Source: Nocardia cyriacigeorgica (GTDB lineage: Bacteria > Actinomycetota > Actinomycetes > Mycobacteriales > Mycobacteriaceae). Taken from it: 64,000 nt of DNA. Of this stretch, positions 33,261 through 42,537 are shown one piece after another. The translations under genes and the position numbers were made by a program. The DNA lies in assembly GCF_029868385.1 (NCBI RefSeq), contig NZ_JARWNX010000048.1:1-64000 (forward strand), given 5' to 3'. Every line of letters begins with the position of its first letter. Position 1 is the stretch's first letter. The notes under the pieces are model-generated. The model ran no database searches. It worked only from the letters and a program-made list of their open reading frames with translations, and had not been told where the DNA came from.

Positions 33261-34481
33261 CTAGCTCGTGGTGGCGGGCTTCGCGCCACGGGTCCCGGCC
33301 CAGCGCGCCAGCAGCGGGAACAGCAGTACCGTTGTCGCCCCGGCGGCGACCATGGTCGAGGCGAGTTGTTGTTCGAGCAGTCCGGTACTGGTCGCGACCT
33401 GGGTGACGGCGACGATGATCGGCAGGCCGGTCGCGGCGTAGAGGGCCAGCTGCACACGCTCATGTGGTTCGGTGAGGTTGGCGCCGTGCTGGACGAAGCG
33501 TTCGCTGAACCACACCGGCACCCCGCGGGCCACCGCGATCGATACGACGAACAACGCCCAGGTGACCGGTGCCGCGGCGACCGTGGCGACGTCGATGCTC
33601 ATACCGGAGACGACGAAGAAGATCGGGATGAGCACGCCGTATCCGATGGTCTCGAGCGATTCCCCGATCTCCGGGCGTTGTCCGCCCACCAGCCGGCGCA
33701 GGATGATGCCCGCGGCGAACGCACCGAGCACGACATCGAGCCCGAACTCGTCGGCCAGCGTCATCAGCACCAGCAGGAGCAGGAACACCACCCGGACCGG
33801 CAATTGCGCGGTACCGGCCGACATATCGGTCAGCAACCGGCCGACCGCGGGCACTCGGTCCAGGATGCGCTGGTGCACGAAGCCGATGAGACAGGCCGCG
33901 ATCGCGAACAACAGCAGCACCACGATCGCGGCGCCCACATTGCGGCTGGTCAGCAGGACCGACATGGCGACGACCGGACCGAGTTCGCCGACCGCGCCGT
34001 GGGCGAGGACCGCGCGGCCGAGCTGCGTGTCGAGGACGCCGAGTCCCTTGACGATCGGAAGCAACGTGCCCAACGCGGTCGATGTCATCGCGATGGCCAC
34101 CGCCGCGAGGGCCGTGAAAGACGCGTCGCGGGCGACGAGGGTCACCAACAACATCGCCAGCAGCAGCCCGGCGAACCAGGTGAACCAGGCCGTGCGACCG
34201 GGCTTTCCGCCGAGCAGGCGCGGATCGAGTTCGTAGCCCGCCAGCAGGAACAGCATGCCGACACCGAGTTCGCTGAGCAGATCCACACCACCACCGGAAT
34301 CGGCCAGGCCGAGCGCATGCGGGCCGAGCACCACACCGAACAGCAGCAGGATCACCACATCCGGCACATAGCCGCGCAGCAGACGTGCGATGAGCGGCGC
34401 CGCGACGGCCGCCGCCGCGATCCAGAACAGCGAGACGATCGGCGACGTGCTCGCGCTGTCGGCGGCCTCGGCCAGGATCAT
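33261..34481 (-). CDS. Cation:proton antiporter, CPA2 family
   Basis: A 406-residue membrane protein with about 12 helices, of the Na+/H+ exchanger PF00999 type (KefB/GerN-like). DVVILLLFGVVLGPHALG and LGVGMLFLLAGYELDP are the usual early blocks; FGLDVVLGAFAAGIILRR and IPIFFVVSGMSIDV are the later ones. There is no C-terminal TrkA-N or universal-stress domain, so it is a core-only member. Monovalent cation/proton exchange for pH or osmotic balance is inferred. Confidence 0.9.
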   Translation of the reverse strand: MILAEAADSASTSPIVSLFWIAAAAVAAPLIARLLRGYVPDVVILLLFGVVLGPHALGLADSGGGVDLLSELGVGMLFLLAGYELDPRLLGGKPGRTAWFTWFAGLLLAMLLVTLVARDASFTALAAVAIAMTSTALGTLLPIVKGLGVLDTQLGRAVLAHGAVGELGPVVAMSVLLTSRNVGAAIVVLLLFAIAACLIGFVHQRILDRVPAVGRLLTDMSAGTAQLPVRVVFLLLLVLMTLADEFGLDVVLGAFAAGIILRRLVGGQRPEIGESLETIGYGVLIPIFFVVSGMSIDVATVAAAPVTWALFVVSIAVARGVPVWFSERFVQHGANLTEPHERVQLALYAATGLPIIVAVTQVATSTGLLEQQLASTMVAAGATTVLLFPLLARWAGTRGAKPATTS

Positions 34482-34552
34482 CCGGTCATCGTGACACGGT
34501 GCCGCGGCCGATCAGGGTTTCGACATCCCGCGCGCCACGACGAGGCGGCTCG

Positions 34553-35407
34553 TCACGCCCCGACGTGCTTGCGCAGAAACGCCGCCAACGGCGCGAGAAC
34601 CGCTTGCGGATCGTCGACGAACGGCCAATGCCCGAGACCTTCCAGAATGTGGATCTCGGCGTCGGGGAAGAAGGTTCGCTGCTGATCGGCGAAACGCACC
34701 GGAATGTAGGGGTCGCCGTCGCCCCAGATCACGCAGACCGGCAGGCCCTCGGCGGACAGGCCGGAGTCCTTCTCCGGGAAGGCGCGGCTGGGATCACGGG
34801 AGTTGCGGTAGAGCCGCAGCACCGCCCGTTTATGGGCCCAGTCCGCGTAGCGGCCGACGCGGTCGACATAGGAGCGCGGGATCGGCCGCGGATTGTCGCG
34901 GCTGAGCGCGATCTGCATGGCGCGCGGGTTGCTCATCAGCTGAAACAGTTCGCCGAGGACCGGTGTCTGCCAGATCTTGGCGTAGCGGTGCCAGCGGTAG
35001 CCGTCGAGGACGCCGCAGTTGATCACGCTGAGGCTGGCCAGCCGCTCGGGGTTGTCCAGCATCCACCGCATCCCCCACGGTCCGCCGAAATCGTGCAGCA
35101 CCAGATGCGCCCGCTCGACGCCCAGCTGATCGAGCAGCAGACCGAGGAAGCGCGCGTGCCCGGCCACGCTGTGATCGAACGACGGTGGCCGCTCCGATCG
35201 TCCGAAACCCGGCATGTCCATGGCGATCACCCGCGCGAACCGCGCGATCTCGGGCGCGAGTTCGGCCCAGTCGTCCATGGGGCCGGGATTGCCGTGCACG
35301 AACACCACGGCCTCCCCACGATCGGTGGGGCCGCTGTCGTAGACCGCGCAGCGCACCCCGTCGACGGTGTGTTCGGTGACCTCGAGTACCGATGTGGTGT
35401 CGGTCAT
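34553..35407 (-). CDS. Alpha/beta hydrolase with an Asp nucleophile (dehalogenase/epoxide-hydrolase type)
   Basis: A 284-residue hydrolase. The oxyanion-hole motif is HGNPGP (39-44), the nucleophile elbow is LVLHDFGGPWG with Asp106 in place of Ser, and the catalytic His lies in EGLGHWPFVDDP. Asp nucleophiles occur in haloalkane dehalogenases, fluoroacetate dehalogenases and epoxide hydrolases. The motif (HDFGGPWG) fits these better than esterases. The substrate is unknown. It lies 72 bases downstream of the antiporter start's opposite side, on the same strand. Confidence 0.85.
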   Translation of the reverse strand: MTDTTSVLEVTEHTVDGVRCAVYDSGPTDRGEAVVFVHGNPGPMDDWAELAPEIARFARVIAMDMPGFGRSERPPSFDHSVAGHARFLGLLLDQLGVERAHLVLHDFGGPWGMRWMLDNPERLASLSVINCGVLDGYRWHRYAKIWQTPVLGELFQLMSNPRAMQIALSRDNPRPIPRSYVDRVGRYADWAHKRAVLRLYRNSRDPSRAFPEKDSGLSAEGLPVCVIWGDGDPYIPVRFADQQRTFFPDAEIHILEGLGHWPFVDDPQAVLAPLAAFLRKHVGA

Positions 35408-35554
35408 TCGGCATCCTTGCCTCGTCGCCCATCCCCCGCCGGCTCCGATGCGCCGGCCATGCCAACGGATGCTACCGCCGGCCGGCGTATTCGGACCCCG
35501 CTTCGGCCGATCACAGCCGACCGAAGCCCTCGGCGCGACCGGGTGAGTGACGGC

Positions 35555-36043
35555 TCACTTGTGGACGACGCGCTCCCCCTCGCCCGGCTTCCAGATGGTG
35601 ATGTCGAGGACATCGTTACCGACCTCGACCGAGGACGCCGAGGTGAGATCGGCGACGAAGAAGTGGTCGAACTCTTCGTCGCGGATATCGAAACCACTGT
35701 CGTCGAACAGCTTTTGCGCGAAACGGGCGTGCACGGTGCGGTCGGTGATATCGGTGACCCGGCCGAACAGTTTGGCGTCGCCATCGGAGACATTGGTGTC
35801 GACGGTCGCGGTGTGCAGGCAGAAGCGGGGATCGCGGGCCAGATCCTTGAACTTGGTGGTGTTCGGCATGCCCGCGATCACCAGCTGATCCTCGAAGATC
35901 ATCGGCTCGACCGGGCTGATCCGGGGGAAGCCGTCGGAGCGGAGCGTGCCGAGCATGCAGAGATTGCCGGTGGCCTTGTGCCGCCGCAGAAAGATCGTGG
36001 AAATCCGTGGCGCTTCTTCGGTGAACTGGCTCCATGTGGTCAT
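35555..36043 (-). CDS. Pyridoxamine 5'-phosphate oxidase-family protein
   Basis: A 162-residue split-barrel flavin/F420-binding protein: FLRRHKATGNLCMLGTLRSDGFPRISPVEPMIFEDQLVIAGMP..KFKDLARDPRFCLHTA. This is the shape of the small actinobacterial PNPOx-like proteins, many of which bind F420 or FMN rather than acting in vitamin B6 synthesis. It is divergent from the WYL regulator with a 62-base shared promoter region containing a dyad, so it is the probable target of that regulator. Confidence 0.85.
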   Translation of the reverse strand: MTTWSQFTEEAPRISTIFLRRHKATGNLCMLGTLRSDGFPRISPVEPMIFEDQLVIAGMPNTTKFKDLARDPRFCLHTATVDTNVSDGDAKLFGRVTDITDRTVHARFAQKLFDDSGFDIRDEEFDHFFVADLTSASSVEVGNDVLDITIWKPGEGERVVHK

Positions 36044-36065
36044 ATCTCGACGGTACGAGCTATTG

Positions 36066-36082
36066 CTGACACCTGCTGTCAG
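36066..36082. promoter_or_regulatory. Dyad between the PNPOx-like gene and the WYL regulator
   Basis: CTGACA-CCTGC-TGTCAG, perfect 6-base arms with a 5-base spacer, midway in the 62-base divergent region. Likely the operator through which the WYL protein controls both genes. Confidence 0.65.
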
Positions 36083-36105
36083 GTTTGCTGGATAGTCTGT
36101 CGGTC

Positions 36106-37086
36106 ATGCGCGCGAGCCGGTTGGTGCAGCTGTTGTTGCTGCTACAGACGCGGGGCCGTTCGACGGCGCCGCAGTTGGCGCGGGAACTGGAAGTATCGGT
36201 GCGCACGATCTACCGCGATATCGAGGCGCTGTCGACGGCGGGTGTGCCGGTGTACACCGAACCCGGCCGGGCGGGCGGGGTGGAGCTTGTCGACGGCTAT
36301 CGCACCCGCCTCACCGGCTTGACCAGCGACGAAGCCGATGCGGTCCTGCTGGCCGGGCTGCCGGGCGCGGCCGCCGATCTCGGCCTCGGCACCGTACTGG
36401 CGACCGCGCAGCTCAAAGTTCTCGCCGCGCTGCCACCGGAACTGCGCGGCCGGGCCACCCGCATCGCCGACCGCGTGCACATCGACGCGCCCGGCTGGTT
36501 CCATCGCCCGGAGGAAACCCCGACCCTGGCCACCGTCGCCGACGCGCTCTGGCACGACCGCCGGCTTGCGGTGCGCTATGTACGCAAGGACCGCACCGTC
36601 GAGCGCACCCTTGACCCGCTCGGTCTCGTATCGAAGGCGGGCACGTGGTATTTGGTGGCGCGTGAGGGCACGGCGGTGCGCTCCTATCGCGTCGGGCGCA
36701 TCGAATCCGCCGTCCCGACCGGCGAAACCTTCGACCGCCCAGATGATTTCGATCTTTCCGCGCATTGGGCGGAGGCGGCCGACGAGTTCGCGCGTTCCAT
36801 GCTGCGGGTCCGGGCGCGCTGCCGGATCGCGCACGCCCACCTGAACCTGCTGCGTCTGGGCAACGATCCGGCGGCCGTCACCGAGGCGCTGGCCACGGCC
36901 GGTCCACCCGACTCGGACGGCTGGGTCGAACTGACCCTGCCTTCCGAGTCCTGGGAGGTGCTGGCGACCGGCCTGCTGCCGTTGGGTGAGTTCGCCGAGG
37001 TCCTCGACCCGCCCGAACTACGCGCCCGTCTCGCCGCGACCGCGGCCGGGATGCATGCGCGGTACGGCGGCACCGACCCGGCATGA
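36106..37086 (+). CDS. WYL-domain transcriptional regulator (YafY/DeoR-type HTH)
   Basis: A 326-residue regulator. Residues 1-60 form an HTH_11 domain (ASRLVQLLLLLQTRGRSTAPQLARELEVSVRTIYRDIEALSTAGVPVY). Residues about 135-210 form the WYL ligand-sensing domain (AVRYVRKDRTVERTLDPLGLVSKAGTWYLVAR, with WYL). The C-terminal extension is of the WCX type. The ATG at 36106 starts the HTH directly. These regulators often bind nucleic acids or small ligands and sit next to a gene they control, here the PNPOx-like gene. Confidence 0.93.
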   Translation: MRASRLVQLLLLLQTRGRSTAPQLARELEVSVRTIYRDIEALSTAGVPVYTEPGRAGGVELVDGYRTRLTGLTSDEADAVLLAGLPGAAADLGLGTVLATAQLKVLAALPPELRGRATRIADRVHIDAPGWFHRPEETPTLATVADALWHDRRLAVRYVRKDRTVERTLDPLGLVSKAGTWYLVAREGTAVRSYRVGRIESAVPTGETFDRPDDFDLSAHWAEAADEFARSMLRVRARCRIAHAHLNLLRLGNDPAAVTEALATAGPPDSDGWVELTLPSESWEVLATGLLPLGEFAEVLDPPELRARLAATAAGMHARYGGTDPA

Positions 37087-37136
37087 GTGGGCCACCGCCC
37101 GGTCGGCCGCTGTACGCGGACGAGACAGCGGCCCTC

Positions 37137-37465
37137 CTACAGCGCCCGTCGCGCAATTCGCCCTGATCGGCGCAGGGAACCGAAGAACTCCCTGACATCC
37201 CCGGTCAGCAGATCCGGCACCTCCATGGCCACGAAATGCCCGCCACGGTCCAATTCGGTCCACCGCACGATGGTGTGCTGTTCCTCGGCCATCGCCCGGA
37301 TCGACAGATCGCCGGGGAAAGATCGCCGCCGCCGTCGGCACACCGGAGTTCGGCGGCGCAGTAGCCGAGCCGCTCCATCAGCTGCGCGTAATACTCGGTC
37401 GAATCGCCTCCCTCGGCCCGGAACAGGAAGCCGATTCCGGGGCGCGTCGCGTCATCGTGCGGCAT
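37137..37465 (-). pseudogene. Epoxide hydrolase remnant with internal deletion
   Basis: The upstream piece (to about 37330) reads YYAQLMERLGYCAAELRCAD.GGGD, matching the segment leading to the catalytic Asp (GGDWG) of microsomal-type epoxide hydrolases. In the next frame the sequence jumps to FPGDLSIRAMAEEQHTIVRW then TELDRGGHFVAMEVPDLLTGDVREFF, which is their C-terminus with the catalytic His (GGHF). The N-terminal third and about 150 central residues are missing and the frame is broken. A decayed gene between the WYL regulator and gntP. Confidence 0.75.
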
Positions 37466-37480
37466 GGACCGCGGCCGGGT

Positions 37481-38923
37481 TCACGCGAAGATCGTGAACA
37501 ACACCGCCGCGACCGCGAAACTCACCACCGACAGCACGGTTTCCAGCACCGTCCAGGTCTGCAATGTCTGCTTCACGGTCATGTCGAAGTATTTCTGGAT
37601 GATCCAGAACCCGCCGTCGTTGACGTGGCTGAGCACGATGGACCCGGCGGCGATGGCCATGGCGATCAGGGCGACGGCCATCTGCGAATAGTCGCCGCCC
37701 GCCACCAGCGGCGCGACGATACCGCCGGTGGTGACGATGGCGACGGTCGCCGAGCCCTGCGCGATCCGCAGTCCGCAGCTGATGAGATAGGCCAGCACGA
37801 TCACCGGGAGCCCGGCCGCCGACATGGTGTCGGCCAGTGCGGTGCCGATACCGGTGGCGGAGATGACCTTGCCGAAGAACGCACCAGCGCCGACCACGAG
37901 CAGCAGCATGCCGACCGGGCGCAGCGATTCGGCGGTGATGGCGCTGAGTTCCTGCACCGTCGCACCACGACGCACGCCCAGCACAGAGAAGGCGATGAGC
38001 ACGGTGATCAGCAGCGCCACGGCGGGCGTGCCGAGGAAGGTGAGTACCGACAGCAGCCCGGTGCCCTCCTCCAACAGTTGGCTGCCGAAGGTGGCGCCGA
38101 GGATGAGTACCAGTGGGACCGCGATGATCGCGGCGATGGTGGCGACCGACGGTGGCTGGGTCTCGGTGCGCACCGCGCCGGTCTCCTGTAGGGCGCCCGG
38201 CCCGTCACCGGCGGCAGGGTGCGGGCGGACCAGGAATTCGTCCGGCACCGACACCTGCACCCGCTTACCGATGTAGGTGCCCCACACCAGGCCCGCGGCG
38301 ATGAAACCCGGTATGCCGCAGATGAATCCCATCAGGATCAGCCAGCCGAGACTCACCTCGAACAGTCCGCCCAGCGCGACCGGGCCGGGATGCGGTGGCA
38401 GGAACGCATGCGTCATGGACAGACCGGCGACCATCGGCATCGCGTACAGCACCAGGGAACGTCCGCCGCGCTTGGCCGCGACATAAACCAGCGGCGCGAG
38501 TACGAAGACACCGATATCGAAGAACACCGGGATGCCGAAGATCAGGCCGAGCAGGCCCATGGCGACCGGTGCACCACGTTCACCGAAGAGATTGAGCAGC
38601 TTTCCGGTGAGCCCATCGGCGCCACCGGATCGTTCCAGGATCGCGCCGAGCACGGTGCCGAGTCCGATGATGACGGCGATATGGCCGAGGATGCCGCCGA
38701 AACCCGTCTCCAGCAGGGACTCACCGGGTGTGAGCGCCGAACCGACGATCTCCGATACGGGTAACCCGGCCGCCAGGGCGAGCCCGAGGCCGGTGAGCAG
38801 GAGCGCGATGAACGGCTCCAGCTTCACCTTGATGATGGCGATCAGCAGTACGGCGATCGCCAGCCCACACAGCACCAGCAGACCCGGTGTGGTGGTGCGC
38901 AGCCAGTCGACGGTGGCGCCCAT
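37481..38923 (-). CDS. GntP-family sugar-acid:proton symporter
   Basis: A 480-residue inner-membrane permease with about 12-14 helices. It has the GntP blocks VKLEPFIALLLTGLGLALAAGLP, GIPVFFDIGVFVLAPL, HAFLPPHPGPVAL and FGKVISATGIGTALADTM. The family takes up gluconate, 2-keto-3-deoxygluconate, glycerate and similar acids. It is the last gene of a minus-strand operon with a KDPG-type aldolase, a deacylase and a PLP deaminase, so its likely cargo is the sugar acid these enzymes break down. The central loop is longer than in E. coli GntP. Confidence 0.92.
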   Translation of the reverse strand: MGATVDWLRTTTPGLLVLCGLAIAVLLIAIIKVKLEPFIALLLTGLGLALAAGLPVSEIVGSALTPGESLLETGFGGILGHIAVIIGLGTVLGAILERSGGADGLTGKLLNLFGERGAPVAMGLLGLIFGIPVFFDIGVFVLAPLVYVAAKRGGRSLVLYAMPMVAGLSMTHAFLPPHPGPVALGGLFEVSLGWLILMGFICGIPGFIAAGLVWGTYIGKRVQVSVPDEFLVRPHPAAGDGPGALQETGAVRTETQPPSVATIAAIIAVPLVLILGATFGSQLLEEGTGLLSVLTFLGTPAVALLITVLIAFSVLGVRRGATVQELSAITAESLRPVGMLLLVVGAGAFFGKVISATGIGTALADTMSAAGLPVIVLAYLISCGLRIAQGSATVAIVTTGGIVAPLVAGGDYSQMAVALIAMAIAAGSIVLSHVNDGGFWIIQKYFDMTVKQTLQTWTVLETVLSVVSFAVAAVLFTIFA

Positions 38924-38933
38924 GGCATACCTC

Positions 38934-39563
38934 TCACTTCATGGATCGAACGAATGACGCGGCACGCGAACCGATCTCGGCCCACCTGCCCTCGGCGACA
39001 TCGGCGGGCGCGACCACATCGGTGCCCGCGGTGACGGCGACGGCCCCCTGCGCCAGGAATTGCGCGGCATTGCCCGCGTTGACGCCACCGGACGGGATCA
39101 GCTCCACATCGGGAAACGGGCCACGCAGGTCCTTCAGATAGCCGGGGCCCAGCGCCTTGGCGGGGAAGATCTTCACCGCGGCCGCGCCGAGATCGAGCGC
39201 CTGCATGACCTCGGTCGGCGTGAAAGCGCCCATGACCACGGGTATCCCCCGCCGCTGTCCGATATCGGCCACATCCGCGCGCACACCCGGTGTGACGAGG
39301 AACCGCGCACCGTGGTCGATCGCGGCCTCGGCCTGCACACCACTGAGCACGGTGCCCGCGCCGAGGACCGCCGTCGATGCGGAGTCGGCCGCGCGCAGAC
39401 AGTCCAGCACGTCGGGTGTGGTGAAGGTGAGTTCGATGGCGCGAATGCCGTTGTCGGCCAATGCTGTCGCCAGGGCGAGAGGGTCGGGTATGCGTGGTGC
39501 GCGCACCACGGTCAGCACTCGATCGGCCCGGATGATGTCCATGGCATTGCCGGTGGGGCTCAC
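38934..39563 (-). CDS. KDPG/KHG aldolase (Eda family)
   Basis: Class I aldolase splitting 2-keto-3-deoxy-6-phosphogluconate to pyruvate and glyceraldehyde-3-phosphate. The 209-residue protein has the catalytic glutamate in GIRAIELTFTTP, the GAGTVLS phosphate region, the Schiff-base lysine in AAVKIFPAKALGPGYLKDLRGPFP and the GGV phosphate loop. The GTG start overlaps the deacylase stop by 4 bases. With the divergent KDG kinase it forms the lower half of the pathway. KDPGal or KHG are alternative substrates. Confidence 0.92.
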   Translation of the reverse strand: MSPTGNAMDIIRADRVLTVVRAPRIPDPLALATALADNGIRAIELTFTTPDVLDCLRAADSASTAVLGAGTVLSGVQAEAAIDHGARFLVTPGVRADVADIGQRRGIPVVMGAFTPTEVMQALDLGAAAVKIFPAKALGPGYLKDLRGPFPDVELIPSGGVNAGNAAQFLAQGAVAVTAGTDVVAPADVAEGRWAEIGSRAASFVRSMK

Positions 39564-41170
39564 CGTGTTTCCTTTCGATCGGCGTCCATGCGCAGGGCGC
39601 GTCCGGCCAGCACGCCGGTCGGCGCACCGTCCTCGATGGCGAAGCGGCCGTCGACCAGAACGTGGCGGATACCGCGCGCCTGCTGTTTGGGACGGTCGAA
39701 GGTGGCGGTGTCGGTAACGGTGGCCGGGTCGAACAGCACCAGATCAGCGCGATAGCCGGGCGCGATCCGGCCGCGGTCGCGCAGACGCAGCCGGTCGGCG
39801 GGGCGCCCGGTGAGGTGGTTGACGCATTCCTCGAGCCCGAGCACCCCGAGATCGCGCACATAGTGTCCGAGGTAGCGCGGGAAGGTGCCCCAGGCGCGCG
39901 GATGCGGTCGGTCGCCGACCAGCAGGGCGTCGCTACCGCCCATATGGCCGCGATCGGCCATGATCGCGCGGACGTTCTCCTCGTGTCCGACGTGCTGGAG
40001 GATCGTGGTGGCGAGCTGGTCGCGGCGCAGCAGATCGAAGAACACTTCCACGGGCGCGGTACCGGCCTCGGTCGCGATCCGCGCGACGGTCTGTCCGACG
40101 TATCGGTCCAGCGCGCTGTGGGCGACCCCGCTGATCTGGATGGTCTCCCATTCGACGGTGACGCCGTGGCAGCCGTCGGAGCCGTGGACATCGACATCGA
40201 GCGCGATCCGGGCGCGGACTGCGGGGTCGTCGAGCCGGGCCAGCGCCGCGTCCGGGCCGCCCGACATCGCCCAGCTGGGCAGCAGCGCCGACAAGGTGGT
40301 GGCGCCGGGCAGATACGGATAAGTGTCGAGGGTGATATCGCATCCCTCGCCGCGGGCGGCCTCGATCATGGCCAGCAGCTCCGGCGCCCGGCCGCGGTTC
40401 ACACCGAAGTTCATGGTGGCGTGCGTCAGATGCAGTGCGCAGCCGGTGCGCCGGGCCAGCTCAATCATCTCCGCGTACGCCGACAATGCACCGGCGCCGT
40501 AGGAACGGGTGTGTGGTGCGTAGAAGCCGCCGGATTCGGCCACCACCTCGCACAGGGCCGCCAATTCCGCTGTATCGGCATACATTCCGGGCGTGTAGGT
40601 CAAACCGCTCGACATGCCGACCGCGCCTTCACTCAGACCCTGCGCCAGGAGGTCTCGCATCCGCCGGATCTCCTCGACGGTGGCCGGGCGCTGATCGGAG
40701 CCGACCACCAGCAGCCGCAGTGTGCCCTGCGGAACCAGATAGGCGGCGTTGGGTGTGATCCCCCGGTCCAACCGGTCCAGGTATTCGCCGACACTGCGCC
40801 AGGAGAAGTCCAGATCCGTGGGATTGCCGTTCCAGCCCGCGATCTGGCGACGTAGCACCGCGAGCGTCGGATCGTCGATCGGGGCGTAGGACAGACCGTC
40901 CTGCCCGATGACCTCGGTGGTGACGCCCTGGCTGATCTTCGGGAAATGCCCCGGCTCGGTGAGCAGATGCAGATCCGAATGGGCGTGCATATCGATGAAT
41001 CCTGGCGCGAGGGCGGAGCCGGGCGCGTCCACGACGCGCTGGGCGCCCGCGACCGTGCCTGGATCGGCGATGCGGGTGATGCGGCCGTGCTCGACGACGA
41101 CGTCGCCGCGGTAGCGCGGTGCGCCGGTGCCGTCGACGATGTCGATATCGCGAATCAGCAAGTCGGTCAT
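39560..41170 (-). CDS. N-acyl-D-amino-acid deacylase family amidohydrolase
   Basis: A 536-residue metal-dependent hydrolase of the D-aminoacylase family. The metal motif is GFIDMHAHSDLHLL (HxH), followed by GVTTEVIGQDGLSYAP, HTRSYG, the AHLTHATMN-like histidine region (LHLTHATM) and the catalytic aspartate in MGGSDALLVGDRPHPRAWGTFPRYLGHYVRD. The family removes acyl groups from D-configured amino acids; D-glucosaminate has the D-amino-acid configuration at C2. In this operon its likely substrate is an N-acyl amino-sugar acid. Overlaps the aldolase by 4 bases and lies 12 bases after the deaminase. Confidence 0.88.
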   Translation of the reverse strand: MTDLLIRDIDIVDGTGAPRYRGDVVVEHGRITRIADPGTVAGAQRVVDAPGSALAPGFIDMHAHSDLHLLTEPGHFPKISQGVTTEVIGQDGLSYAPIDDPTLAVLRRQIAGWNGNPTDLDFSWRSVGEYLDRLDRGITPNAAYLVPQGTLRLLVVGSDQRPATVEEIRRMRDLLAQGLSEGAVGMSSGLTYTPGMYADTAELAALCEVVAESGGFYAPHTRSYGAGALSAYAEMIELARRTGCALHLTHATMNFGVNRGRAPELLAMIEAARGEGCDITLDTYPYLPGATTLSALLPSWAMSGGPDAALARLDDPAVRARIALDVDVHGSDGCHGVTVEWETIQISGVAHSALDRYVGQTVARIATEAGTAPVEVFFDLLRRDQLATTILQHVGHEENVRAIMADRGHMGGSDALLVGDRPHPRAWGTFPRYLGHYVRDLGVLGLEECVNHLTGRPADRLRLRDRGRIAPGYRADLVLFDPATVTDTATFDRPKQQARGIRHVLVDGRFAIEDGAPTGVLAGRALRMDADRKETR

Positions 41171-41182
41171 GGATTCAGCCGC

Positions 41183-42487
41183 TCAGAAGAAGGTGTGGAT
41201 CAGGTCGACCACGCGTGGCCGCTCGGCGCGGGCGTCATCGATGACCGGGATGAGTCGCCATTTGTCGAACGCCGTGCACGGATGGGACAGACCCAGCCGC
41301 ACCACGCTGCCCACCGCGAGATCGTCCGGCCGCGCTCCCGGTAGGCGCAGGAAGGCGTGCTGATCGTTGAGGGCGGTGATCCGCGCCTGCGGTGGCAGGG
41401 CCGATGCTGCCGGTCCCGCGGTGTGTTGCGGGACCGGCAGCCCCTCATCGAAGGGCAGGTCGCGCTTGCCCGCGTCCAGCAACGCGAGCTCGGGTTCCGG
41501 ACGGGACACCGTGCGCGCCCACCCGTGCATCGCCGACCGCAGCGGCCGGTCGGTGCGGAATGTGGCCAGTGGGGAGATGCCGGCGTAGAAGCCGTCGTCG
41601 TGGATGACGTAGGCGCCCGACCGCAGCACGACGGTGGTCGCGACACCGGCCGCGCCCGCCTCGTCGGTCAGGGCGGCCAGTCGCTCCACGACCAGATCCT
41701 GGTAGGCGCTGCCGCCCGCCGTGACGATGGCCGGACCGCGATAGCGCCCGGCGGCGGCGAGTTCGCGATGCAGCCGGGCCAGTTCGTCCAGATAGTGCCG
41801 GACCGCCGCGACACCTTCGGAGCCGCGATCGTGGGCGAGTGCGCCTTCGTAGCCGCCGACTCCGGCCAGCGTCAGACGCTCCGAGCGACCCACGGCGTCG
41901 GCGATCGCGTGGGCATCCTCGATTCGGCGGGCGCCGGTGCGGCCGTGCGGTCCACCCAGTTCCACGATCACGCGCAGTCGAGCCGCGCCCGCAGCCGCAC
42001 GCAGATGTTCGTCCATGAGCGCGACCGTCTCCACGCTGTCCACCCAGCAGGTGAACGCGAAGTTCGGATCGCGGTCGAGTTCGGCGGCCACCCAGCGCAT
42101 GCCGACCGGATCGACCAGCGCGTTCGCGAGCAGAATCCGGTCGACGCCGAACGCGCGGGCGAGCTGGACCTGCCAGCCGGTGGCGAGGGTGATGCCCCAG
42201 CATCCGGCCCGTAGCTGCGCCGCCCACAGCTGCGGCGCCATGGTGGTCTTGCCGTGTGGGGCCAGCCGCACACCGGCCGCGGCGGCCCAGTCGGCCATCA
42301 CCGCGATATTGCCGGCCACGGCGGCGCGGTCGATGGTCAGCAGCGGTGTCTGGAAACCGTCGAGGTGGGGTTCGGTGGCCAGGTACTCGGCGGCGGTGCG
42401 ACCCCATGCGGCGGGTGGCAGCCCTTTGTGCTCCGGTCCGAGCACTCGGTCGGCCAGCGCTGCCACGGCTTGCTCGTCGATCGCCAC
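41183..42487 (-). CDS. PLP-dependent D-amino-acid deaminase (D-serine-dehydratase/D-threonine-aldolase fold)
   Basis: A 434-residue fold-type III PLP enzyme. The alanine-racemase-like barrel has the PLP lysine in RLAPHGKTTMAPQLW, and the C-terminal beta domain has the metal pair in GLSHPCTAFDKW (His-x-Cys), as in eukaryotic-type D-serine dehydratase and D-glucosaminate dehydratases. The GTG at 42487 has an AAGGGA site 7 bases upstream. It probably removes ammonia from a 2-amino-2-deoxy acid to give 2-keto-3-deoxygluconate, the substrate of the divergent kinase. D-serine or D-threonine are alternatives. Confidence 0.85.
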   Translation of the reverse strand: MAIDEQAVAALADRVLGPEHKGLPPAAWGRTAAEYLATEPHLDGFQTPLLTIDRAAVAGNIAVMADWAAAAGVRLAPHGKTTMAPQLWAAQLRAGCWGITLATGWQVQLARAFGVDRILLANALVDPVGMRWVAAELDRDPNFAFTCWVDSVETVALMDEHLRAAAGAARLRVIVELGGPHGRTGARRIEDAHAIADAVGRSERLTLAGVGGYEGALAHDRGSEGVAAVRHYLDELARLHRELAAAGRYRGPAIVTAGGSAYQDLVVERLAALTDEAGAAGVATTVVLRSGAYVIHDDGFYAGISPLATFRTDRPLRSAMHGWARTVSRPEPELALLDAGKRDLPFDEGLPVPQHTAGPAASALPPQARITALNDQHAFLRLPGARPDDLAVGSVVRLGLSHPCTAFDKWRLIPVIDDARAERPRVVDLIHTFF

Positions 42488-42537
42488 GGCGTTCCCTTCC
42501 CGGACCCGCACCCTCGCGGACCGATATCGGCTATGCA

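Noticed and set aside
33156-34685. 509-codon plus-strand frame opposite the CPA2 antiporter
   Set aside because: Antisense to a clear membrane protein; composition rich in Gln, His, Arg and Glu as expected from reading membrane codons backwards.
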